In this document: positions 7,931-11,630 of the stretch, piece after piece
Layout: each line of letters starts with the position of its first letter
Position numbering within the stretch: position 1 is the stretch's first letter
DNA from: a virus
DNA length: 23,751 nucleotides
Virus record (IMG/VR): IMGVR_UViG_3300040960_000077
Coordinates: 1-23,751 of that record
Direction: 5' to 3' (one strand)
The notes under the pieces: model-generated
What the model saw: only the letters and a program-made list of their open reading frames with translations
What the model was told of the DNA's origin: nothing
Database searches by the model: none
Made by a program: the position numbers and the translations under genes

Positions 7931-7950
7931 TATCTTATACGGGAACCTTA
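7931..7950 (-). promoter_or_regulatory. Candidate phage RNA polymerase promoter motif, copy 1 (leftward)
   Basis: Read on the minus strand, the 20 bases are TAAGGTTCCCGTATAAGATA. This differs by one base from copy 2 (8264-8283, plus strand) and by three from copy 3 upstream of the RNA polymerase gene. It points back into the lysozyme/terL end, divergent from copy 2. It could be an origin-type or antisense promoter, or a protein-binding site at the genome end. Confidence 0.5.
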
Positions 7951-8088
7951 ATATTTAGTAAAAAAATATGAAGGGGTATATCGTCTACAGAAAAGCCGAG
8001 TTTCCCCGTGTATACCTCACGTAAACAGCGCAAAGATACCCCTAGATAACAGGTAAAGCGCCGGCTAACGGTGTATATAGGGTAAACC

Positions 8089-8156
8089 AAAGGCAACACA
8101 GGCGGGCTGTGGGTTAATTTTTGTTTTAGCGTGCCTTTGAGCTAGTCTGTTTTTTT
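8089..8156 (+). terminator. Candidate transcription terminator after the late genes
   Basis: A 7-base inverted repeat (AAAGGCA 8089-8095, TGCCTTT 8132-8138) encloses a smaller hairpin (CACAG 8097-8101, CTGTG 8107-8111) followed by TTAATTTTTGTTTT. A run of seven T follows at 8150-8156. Position after the last late gene supports a role in stopping late transcripts. The stem is short and the T run is not directly adjacent to it, so confidence is moderate. Confidence 0.4.
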
Positions 8157-8169
8157 AGTTTGGATTATA

Positions 8170-8261
8170 CATAGCCATTACACAGCCATACAGCCACGTA
8201 CAGACACAAAGCATACACAAAGCATACACTGAGCCACACACACAGAATACACACGGCTATG
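8170..8261. repeat. CA-rich repeat segment bounded by an inverted repeat
   Basis: CATAGCC (8170-8176) and GGCTATG (8255-8261) form a 7-base inverted repeat around a C/A-rich stretch. Inside, ACACAAAGCAT occurs twice in tandem (8204-8214, 8215-8225), and an ACAGCCA-type unit also repeats at about 8182-8196. The composition differs sharply from the surrounding AT-rich DNA. It may be part of the terminal repeat or a packaging recognition site. Confidence 0.6.
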
Positions 8262-8263
8262 AC

Positions 8264-8283
8264 TAAGGTACCCGTATAAGATA
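8264..8283 (+). promoter_or_regulatory. Candidate phage RNA polymerase promoter motif, copy 2
   Basis: TAAGGTACCCGTATAAGATA, followed by TATAAACAAAGG. It matches copy 1 at 19 of 20 positions and shares TAAGGT-CCC-TA with copy 3. Pointing toward the early genes, it would be placed like the leftmost phage promoter (phi-OL) of T7. Confidence 0.55.
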
Positions 8284-8346
8284 TAAACAAAGGTTTACAC
8301 ACTATGTGTATAGTATAGGTATTAATAAGGATGTATGTATACACTG

Positions 8347-8405
8347 GGTATACTTAGGGTAATACTTAGGTCTATACTTAGGTCTATACTTAGGTCTATA
8401 CTTAG
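8347..8405. repeat. 12-base tandem repeat, five units
   Basis: Three perfect copies of GTCTATACTTAG (8370-8381, 8382-8393, 8394-8405) are preceded by two diverged copies (8347-8357 and 8358-8369). On the opposite strand each unit reads CTAAGTATAGAC, and the joined copies contain CCTAAGT. T7 carries arrays of CCTAAAG-type short repeats beside its terminal repeat, so this array is a candidate functional equivalent, either in concatemer processing or as iteron-like protein sites. Confidence 0.85.
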
Positions 8406-8431
8406 GTATGCTGTGTGTATGTACTTACTTA

Positions 8432-8443
8432 TAGTAATTACTA
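8432..8443. promoter_or_regulatory. Perfect 12-base palindrome
   Basis: TAGTAATTACTA is fully self-complementary and lies just after the tandem repeats and before a terminator-like hairpin. It could be a binding site for a dimeric protein. Perfect palindromes of this length occur by chance at moderate frequency in AT-rich DNA, so confidence is low. Confidence 0.3.
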
Positions 8444-8448
8444 AGAAT

Positions 8449-8477
8449 AGACATTATTAAGTAGTGTCTGTTTTTTT
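8449..8477 (+). terminator. Candidate rho-independent terminator upstream of the early genes
   Basis: AGACA (8449-8453) pairs with TGTCT (8465-8469) across an 11-base loop, followed after one G by seven T (8471-8477). The sequence GTCTG plus seven T also occurs at 8145-8156, giving a 12-base direct repeat 321 bases apart. The stem is weak. It might stop transcripts that run through from the late end in concatemers. Confidence 0.35.
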
Positions 8478-8757
8478 CTAGTCATGCATATGATGCATAG
8501 CTGTTATGCAAAAATAACATTACTAATCATTTTTTATACATGTACACAGACAATATGTTTAATTTTTTAAAATTTTTTCAAGTGCTAACAACAGTGACAG
8601 AAGGTTTAAGCTATGATTTTAAAAAGTTTCTGACAGCCTCAGAAGCATAGAGGTTACACGGGTGTGACAGCCCCAAATAAGTCGGACACCGCAACAGTAG
8701 AGATACGCGCCGGTCTAGCGCTTCAGTGTGATTGCTTGAGCCAGTACAAACAAACCA

Positions 8758-8814
8758 TTGTTTGTCTCATATTATTAATATGACTGATGAGCTACAGAAT
8801 AGCGAAACAAACAA
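8758..8814 (+). ncRNA. Hammerhead ribozyme 1 (type III)
   Basis: All conserved parts are present. Stem III (open) is TTGTTTG (8758-8764) with CAAACAA (8808-8814), 7 pairs. The cleavage triplet is GTC (8764-8766), with predicted cut after C8766. Stem I is TCATATT (8767-8773) with AATATGA (8777-8783), 7 pairs and a 3-base loop. The core is CTGATGA (8784-8790). Stem II is GCT/AGC (8791-8793, 8801-8803) with a 7-base loop. GAAA is at 8804-8807. It sits in the leader of the first early gene, whose ATG is at 8828. After cutting, the downstream mRNA would start with a 5'-OH and the stem I hairpin. Confidence 0.92.
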
Positions 8815-8824
8815 ACTGAGGTTA
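8808..8824 (+). repeat. Leader repeat CAAACAAACTGAGGTTA, copy 1
   Basis: These 17 bases recur exactly at 9161-9177. They run from the 3' strand of ribozyme 1 stem III into the ribosome binding site (GAGG, 8818-8821) of the gene at 8828. Related (CAAA)n plus AAAGGAT leaders follow ribozymes 3 and 4 (9741-9760 and 10242-10257). These look like a standard unstructured translation-initiation module placed after each ribozyme. Confidence 0.85.
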
Positions 8825-8827
8825 ACT

Positions 8828-9070
8828 ATGAATAAACAAGATTTAAAAAAATTAATTATTAACAAGATTAAAAAAGCTAATGCTGTTTATGTACATAACA
8901 GCTTTACTGAGTTTTACTTTAAAACATCTAAAAGTGACTTGCTACACACTTTTAGAGAACAATACAAAAACAGCAACAGACCTGAAAATCAATTAAGCTT
9001 GTTAGAATGGCTTAAAGATTTCAACGACAGAGCAACACTAACTGATAGCAACAATTTAATGTTTGATTAA
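8828..9070 (+). CDS. Early protein of unknown function (80 residues)
   Basis: The start is the ATG at 8828, seven bases after GAGG. The frame stays open upstream to 8732, but that part is ribozyme 1, so the longer start is rejected. The product (MNKQDLKKLIINKIKKANAV, then HNSFTEFYFKTSKSD, then RPENQLSLLEWLKDF) is basic, soluble and probably helical. As the first gene of the early region it is placed like the host-takeover proteins of T7 (gp0.3-0.7), but nothing in the sequence tells its target. Confidence 0.72.
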   Translation: MNKQDLKKLIINKIKKANAVYVHNSFTEFYFKTSKSDLLHTFREQYKNSNRPENQLSLLEWLKDFNDRATLTDSNNLMFD

Positions 9071-9081
9071 ATGACTTGACG

Positions 9082-9101
9082 GCGGCGTCTCAGGGCGCCG
9101 C
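9082..9101 (+). promoter_or_regulatory. GC-rich hairpin directly 5' of ribozyme 2
   Basis: GCGGCG (9082-9087) pairs with CGCCGC (9096-9101) across an 8-base loop, with a possible extra G-T pair. It ends exactly where ribozyme 2 begins. After ribozyme cutting at 9109 this hairpin would sit eight bases from the new 3' end of the upstream mRNA and could protect it from 3' exonucleases. It may also isolate the ribozyme fold from the upstream RNA. Confidence 0.6.
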
Positions 9102-9156
9102 TTGCTGTCTGGCGCTGTGAGCGTCACTGATGAGCTTTAAAAAAGCGAAACAGCAA
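9102..9156 (+). ncRNA. Hammerhead ribozyme 2 (type III)
   Basis: Stem III is TTGCTG (9102-9107) with CAGCAA (9151-9156), 6 pairs. The cleavage triplet is GTC (9107-9109), with cut after C9109. Stem I is TGGCGC (9110-9115) with GCGTCA (9121-9126), 6 pairs including one G-T, and a 5-base loop. The core is CTGATGA (9127-9133). Stem II is GCTTT/AAAGC (9134-9138, 9142-9146) with loop AAA. GAAA is at 9147-9150. All three stems differ in sequence from ribozyme 1 yet still pair. It lies in the 112-base gap between the genes at 8828 and 9182. Confidence 0.92.
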
Positions 9157-9160
9157 CATA

Positions 9161-9177
9161 CAAACAAACTGAGGTTA
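9161..9177 (+). repeat. Leader repeat CAAACAAACTGAGGTTA, copy 2
   Basis: An exact repeat of 8808-8824, ending just before the ATG at 9182 and supplying its ribosome binding site (GAGG, 9171-9174). Here it lies outside the ribozyme, whereas in copy 1 its first half is part of stem III. Confidence 0.85.
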
Positions 9178-9181
9178 TAAC

Positions 9182-9349
9182 ATGGTAAAACAAATAAAAG
9201 CTATAAAAGCTATATTAACACAAAATCAAGCGGATAAGTTTAAAGACAGTGTTAACAAAGCAACTTTTTTAGCAAACTATGCTAAAGAAAAAGACAGAGT
9301 TAAAAAAATTGAGATGCTTAGAGAAGCGGCTCAGGAAGGATGGATATAA
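9182..9349 (+). CDS. Early protein of unknown function (55 residues)
   Basis: Too short for simple length cut-offs, but it has a good GAGG site eight bases ahead and an uninterrupted frame. The product (MVKQIKAIKAILTQNQADKF, then FLANYAKEKDRVKKIEML, ending EAAQEGWI) is basic and predicted wholly helical. Two imperfect repeats KAIKAI mark the N-terminus. Its end overlaps a possible start of the next gene. No family is recognised. Confidence 0.65.
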   Translation: MVKQIKAIKAILTQNQADKFKDSVNKATFLANYAKEKDRVKKIEMLREAAQEGWI

Positions 9350-9354
9350 TTAAT

Positions 9355-9666
9355 ATGGATATTGCACAAATTAATTTCCCAATAAATGACAATGACGGCG
9401 CTAAACTTATGGCGCCGTTGTTAATTCAAAAAGAGTTATGCAAACAGTTTGGCGGCTGTACAGCATATGACGGCGCCGGCTCATGGATTAATGACAATGG
9501 CAAGTTATACGCTGAGCCTGTTAAGATTATACAAACAGCCTTTAAAAATAATTCTAAGAATAGATTGTTTTTAAAAAACTTAGTTAAGAAATACGGCAAA
9601 CTATCCAAACAAGAAGCGGTTTATTTGTCTATTAATAACAAGGCTAATATAATTAATATTAAGTAA
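9355..9666 (+). CDS. Early protein of unknown function (about 103 residues)
   Basis: An AGGAAGG site (9333-9339) abuts an ATG at 9340, too close to use it, and lies 15 bases from an in-frame ATG at 9355, so I prefer 9355; 9340 is possible. The product has a recognisable core, FGGCTAYDGAGSWINDNGK followed by EPVKII. This resembles a loosely defined phage/plasmid family with a GGxT...GxW...G...E pattern of unknown role. The TAA stop (9664-9666) lies inside stem I of ribozyme 3, so translation and ribozyme folding compete for the same RNA. Confidence 0.7.
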   Translation: MDIAQINFPINDNDGAKLMAPLLIQKELCKQFGGCTAYDGAGSWINDNGKLYAEPVKIIQTAFKNNSKNRLFLKNLVKKYGKLSKQEAVYLSINNKANIINIK

Positions 9667-9728
9667 CACTGATGAGCTGTTATTCAGCGAAACTAGGCGG
9701 CGCTTTACTTTGCCGCTTAGTCTGTTAC
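9663..9728 (+). ncRNA. Hammerhead ribozyme 3 (type I)
   Basis: Stem I (open) is GTAACA (9663-9668) with TGTTAC (9723-9728), 6 pairs. The core is CTGATGA (9669-9675). Stem II is GCTG/CAGC (9676-9679, 9685-9688) with a 5-base loop. GAAA is at 9689-9692. Stem III is CTAGGCGGC (9693-9701) with GCCGCTTAG (9712-9720), 9 pairs including one G-T, and a 10-base loop. The cleavage triplet is GTC (9720-9722), with cut after C9722. The upstream mRNA would keep nearly the whole ribozyme as a folded 3' end. It shares stem I with ribozyme 5 while stems II and III differ with compensating changes. Confidence 0.95.
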
Positions 9729-9740
9729 AATAACGTAACA

Positions 9741-9760
9741 CAAACAAACAAACAAAGGAT
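9741..9760 (+). repeat. (CAAA)n AAAGGAT leader after ribozyme 3
   Basis: Repeated CAAA units ending in AAAGGAT supply the ribosome binding site for the ATG at 9765. A nearly identical leader occurs at 10242-10257 after ribozyme 4, and AAAGGATAACT precedes the ATG at 11022 after ribozyme 5. These A/C-rich stretches should stay unpaired, leaving initiation sites free of the structured ribozymes. Confidence 0.75.
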
Positions 9761-9764
9761 GATT

Positions 9765-10133
9765 ATGTCATTACAAAAACAATATCTAAGAAGTACTAAA
9801 AATTTATATAGCTGTGTCTCAAACGGCGTAACAGTTTATTATTCATACGTGACGCCTGTGGCTATTAAAGACCCGTTCAACGTGTTGCATGTGTGTGAGA
9901 ATGTCTGGTCAGTTACGACTGGGCGTCACTTAACATGGATTGACGGCGGCACACCTGAAGCTAAAAAGAAGCGTTTAAGTTATGCTGACTTTCAAAAACT
10001 TAAAGACATTTACGGCGTTGAACGTGAATACTGGTTAAACTCAAGTTATATTAGACCAAAGACAGACACTGTACCGGACATTATAAAATTTGATGAGATG
10101 TTACCGGACAGATTACAATTGTTAAAAATATAA
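9765..10133 (+). CDS. Early protein of unknown function (122 residues)
   Basis: I chose the ATG at 9765, six bases after AAGG. The frame is open back to 9672, but that ATG is in the ribozyme core, so the longer start is rejected. The product has a compact core, VTVYYSYVTPVAI, then VCENVWSVTTGRHLTWID. This pattern (YSYxTPxA...NxWSxTTGxHL) is one I associate with small phage proteins of unknown function. It is soluble with no membrane segment. It is flanked on both sides by ribozymes, so it would be released as a single-gene mRNA of about 457 bases. Confidence 0.75.
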   Translation: MSLQKQYLRSTKNLYSCVSNGVTVYYSYVTPVAIKDPFNVLHVCENVWSVTTGRHLTWIDGGTPEAKKKRLSYADFQKLKDIYGVEREYWLNSSYIRPKTDTVPDIIKFDEMLPDRLQLLKI

Positions 10134-10144
10134 TAATAAACACA

Positions 10145-10207
10145 GAGCGAAACAGGGCGCACACCTCAGGCGCCTTGTCTCACCGTTACGCGGTGACTGA
10201 TGAGCTC
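10145..10207 (+). ncRNA. Hammerhead ribozyme 4 (type II, circularly permuted)
   Basis: The order of parts is rotated. Stem II is open, GAGC (10145-10148) with GCTC (10204-10207). GAAA is at 10149-10152. Stem III is CAGGGCGC (10153-10160) with GCGCCTTG (10170-10177), 8 pairs including one G-T, and a 9-base loop. The cleavage triplet is GTC (10177-10179), with cut after C10179. Stem I is TCACCG (10180-10185) with CGGTGA (10191-10196), 6 pairs and a 5-base loop. The core is CTGATGA (10197-10203). The open stem has only four pairs and does not extend cleanly, so activity may be weaker. Cutting would leave a hairpin at the 3' end upstream and another at the 5' end downstream. Confidence 0.87.
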
Positions 10208-10241
10208 ACTATAGACTAGACGGCGCGTTGTTATCAGTAAA

Positions 10242-10257
10242 CAAACAAACAAAGGAT
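10242..10257 (+). repeat. (CAAA)n AAAGGAT leader after ribozyme 4
   Basis: CAAACAAACAAAGGAT, shared with the leader after ribozyme 3, provides the ribosome binding site for the start at 10262. There are 34 bases between the end of ribozyme 4 and this repeat. Confidence 0.75.
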
Positions 10258-10261
10258 GTAT

Positions 10262-10396
10262 ATGAATATGATATATAAAATAATATATAATTATTTACAT
10301 GCTAAAAAATTGGCTGAAGAAGAAGCCTTTAGAAATAAAAGATTAGCTGTACGTAATAGACTAAACGGCGGATATTATACGAAGGCGGGTCATTAA
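10262..10396 (+). CDS. Early small protein of unknown function (44 residues)
   Basis: AAAGG at 10251-10255 favours the ATG at 10262; in-frame ATGs at 10256 and 10268 are alternatives. The product (MNMIYKIIYNYLHAKKLAEE, then EAFRNKRLAVRNRL, ending GGYYTKAGH) is basic and helical at first, with aromatic residues in a possible membrane-surface helix. The stop abuts the next ATG with no gap. No family is recognised. Confidence 0.62.
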   Translation: MNMIYKIIYNYLHAKKLAEEEAFRNKRLAVRNRLNGGYYTKAGH

Positions 10397-10702
10397 ATGC
10401 CAAATGTAGTAATATCTAATTTTATCAACGATAAATGGGTTGATAGGATATATATGGCGTTTAATAAAACACCGTATCTGTTAAAACCTGACGGCACAAT
10501 AGAAAATTGTAAGATTAAAAAAGTTAAATCTAAGTACTTTTTAACAAGTACTGGTAAATGGTTTAATAATTCTGGTCTTAGGATTGACGAACCGGCGGGT
10601 ATTGATATAAATGCTGAGCGTAGTAAATTTCAGGCTGAGTTAAAACAGGCTGAATTTGACGCTAAATTTAACAAACTAAAACAAACAATAAGAGGTAATT
10701 AA
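10397..10702 (+). CDS. Early protein of unknown function (101 residues)
   Basis: Starts immediately after the preceding stop; GAAGGCGGG (10381-10389) may act as the ribosome binding site. The N-terminal part (VVISNFINDKWVDRIYMAF, KPDGTIENCKIKKV) looks like a small beta domain. The C-terminal third (AERSKFQAELKQAEFDAKF) is a charged helix. No membrane segment. Part of a three-gene unit between ribozymes 4 and 5. No family is recognised. Confidence 0.72.
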   Translation: MPNVVISNFINDKWVDRIYMAFNKTPYLLKPDGTIENCKIKKVKSKYFLTSTGKWFNNSGLRIDEPAGIDINAERSKFQAELKQAEFDAKFNKLKQTIRGN

Positions 10703-10703
10703 T

Positions 10704-10931
10704 ATGTATATTGAGATGTCTAACTTAAAAATCACTGAAATTGAAACTAAACACGGTGAGCGTAAAAAGGGTAAATGGGTTGATTATAAAAAACCTATTG
10801 AAACACCAAAAGTTGTATTTGAGGATGAATATACAAATTTAATGGATGTTGCCTCAGAAATAAAACACGCCGCACAGCGTAGCCCACAAAATAAAATAAT
10901 TGTTACGTTTGAAGTTAACGCTGAGTGGTAA
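10704..10931 (+). CDS. Early protein of unknown function (75 residues)
   Basis: AGAGG (10691-10695) sits eight bases before this ATG. An internal ATG at 10716 is less well placed. The product (MYIEMSNLKITEIETKHGER, then KGKWVDYKKPIETPKVVF, ending NKIIVTFEVNAEW) looks like a small alpha/beta protein ending in a beta strand. Its stop is three bases upstream of ribozyme 5. No function is recognised. Confidence 0.72.
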   Translation: MYIEMSNLKITEIETKHGERKKGKWVDYKKPIETPKVVFEDEYTNLMDVASEIKHAAQRSPQNKIIVTFEVNAEW

Positions 10932-10933
10932 TA

Positions 10934-10996
10934 GTAACACTGATGAGCTCTCACTGAGCGAAACTAGAGCCGGTATATCCGGCTTTAGTCTGTTAC
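10934..10996 (+). ncRNA. Hammerhead ribozyme 5 (type I)
   Basis: Stem I (open) is GTAACA (10934-10939) with TGTTAC (10991-10996). The core is CTGATGA (10940-10946). Stem II is GCTC/GAGC (10947-10950, 10956-10959) with a 5-base loop. GAAA is at 10960-10963. Stem III is CTAGAGCCGG (10964-10973) with CCGGCTTTAG (10979-10988), 10 pairs including one G-T, and loop TATAT. The cleavage triplet is GTC (10988-10990), with cut after C10990. Relative to ribozyme 3, stem II changed GCTG/CAGC to GCTC/GAGC and most of stem III was replaced while pairing was kept. It lies in the gap before the gene at 11022. Confidence 0.95.
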
Positions 10997-11021
10997 AATC
11001 AACTATAACCAAAGGATAACT

Positions 11022-11249
11022 ATGATTGAACTATTTATGGAATTGCCATTAGAAGGGCAAGTAATAATACTAGGCGGCGTTGTTTGTGGTCTTATTTTTA
11101 CGTTAAAAGAAAATAATACACACAATAAAAATGCTGATACTATTAATCCGTTTGCTTTAAGTACTAGACTAGACGGCAAGACAATCAAACAAATACAAGA
11201 GGCTAATAAAAATGACAGACAAAGAACAAATACAACATCTAATAGATAA
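11022..11249 (+). CDS. Small membrane protein of unknown function (75 residues)
   Basis: AAAGGATA (about 11011-11018) precedes the ATG. A hydrophobic helix spans about residues 10-28 (EGQVIILGGVVCGLIFTL), with a short negative N-terminus. A polar, Asn/Lys-rich tail of about 45 residues follows. This is a single-span inner-membrane layout. It overlaps the next gene by 38 bases in another frame. It is the first gene after ribozyme 5 and on the same RNA as the polymerase gene unless terminated. No family is recognised. Confidence 0.68.
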   Translation: MIELFMELPLEGQVIILGGVVCGLIFTLKENNTHNKNADTINPFALSTRLDGKTIKQIQEANKNDRQRTNTTSNR

Positions 11250-11574
11250 AAATAATAAGTTAGAAGCTGAGCTTATATCTTTAAAAACTAAAGTTACTGG
11301 TTGGTTTGAGGATATGGCTGAGTTAAGAAATACAGTGTTATTGCGAAACAGTGAGCTTAAACAATACAAAGATGTACATGTTAACTGGGAGCTTAAAAAG
11401 AAAATCATATTGTTTTTACAAAAGACACAGTCTTTAGAAGCTTATGATGCAATGACACCAAACCAAATAGCACACAGGGCAGCTACGTTTATTGAAAAAA
11501 TACTAGGTTCAAAACAACCGCCTTTATTAGCTATTACTAATGAAGTTCAAGTTACTACTAGGGAGCCTGACTAA
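11212..11574 (+). CDS. Coiled-coil early protein of unknown function (120 residues)
   Basis: AAGAGG (about 11196-11201) lies upstream. The first 60 residues are a clear heptad-type helix (IQHLIDKNNKLEAELISLK), suggesting dimerisation. A second part (KKKIILFLQKTQSLEAYDAM, then TPNQIAHRAATFIEKIL) is helical, and the tail is extended. It is the last gene before the RNA polymerase gene and is separated from it by a candidate promoter. No function is recognised. Confidence 0.72.
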   Translation: MTDKEQIQHLIDKNNKLEAELISLKTKVTGWFEDMAELRNTVLLRNSELKQYKDVHVNWELKKKIILFLQKTQSLEAYDAMTPNQIAHRAATFIEKILGSKQPPLLAITNEVQVTTREPD

Positions 11575-11591
11575 GGTTCCCATAGTAGATA
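11572..11591 (+). promoter_or_regulatory. Candidate phage promoter motif, copy 3, upstream of RNA polymerase
   Basis: TAAGGTTCCCATAGTAGATA, followed by TTATAAACA, in the 56-base gap before the polymerase gene; the first bases overlap the stop of the preceding gene. It matches copy 1 at 17 of 20 positions. A ribosome binding site (AAGGAG) lies further down. T7 also has phage promoters near the boundary of its RNA polymerase gene. Confidence 0.6.
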
Positions 11592-11630
11592 TTATAAACA
11601 TAACCCACAGATAATTAAGGAGTTAGACAT

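Larger units (their letters stand above)
7898..8757 (+). other. Non-coding junction region, probable genome-end / terminal repeat area
   Basis: About 860 bases with no convincing gene on either strand. The longest start-to-stop frames are trivial, for example an 18-codon one at 7968. The region lies between the last late genes (terL, lysozyme) and the first early gene, which in T7-like phages is where the linear genome ends and begins. It holds CA-rich short repeats, a five-unit 12-base tandem repeat, palindromes, two terminator-like structures and two divergent copies of a promoter-like motif. It probably carries the direct terminal repeat and the host-polymerase early promoters, but I cannot place either precisely. 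I found no convincing sigma70 pair with 17-base spacing. Confidence 0.7.

Noticed and set aside
8281-8330. Sigma70 promoter from TTTACA (8294) with TATAGT or TATTAA
   Set aside because: Spacings of 9 and 20 bases are unsuitable, and AT-rich sequence gives many such matches by chance.
8347-8405. Tandem repeats as a CRISPR array
   Set aside because: Units are 12 bases with no spacers and no cas genes nearby.
8732-8827. Extended N-terminus of the first early protein
   Set aside because: The extra sequence translates ribozyme 1, and GAGG directly precedes the ATG at 8828.
9672-9764. Extended N-terminus of the protein at 9765, starting at an ATG at 9672
   Set aside because: This ATG is part of the CTGATGA core of ribozyme 3, and the added residues are a translation of the ribozyme. 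The ribosome binding site lies just before 9765.
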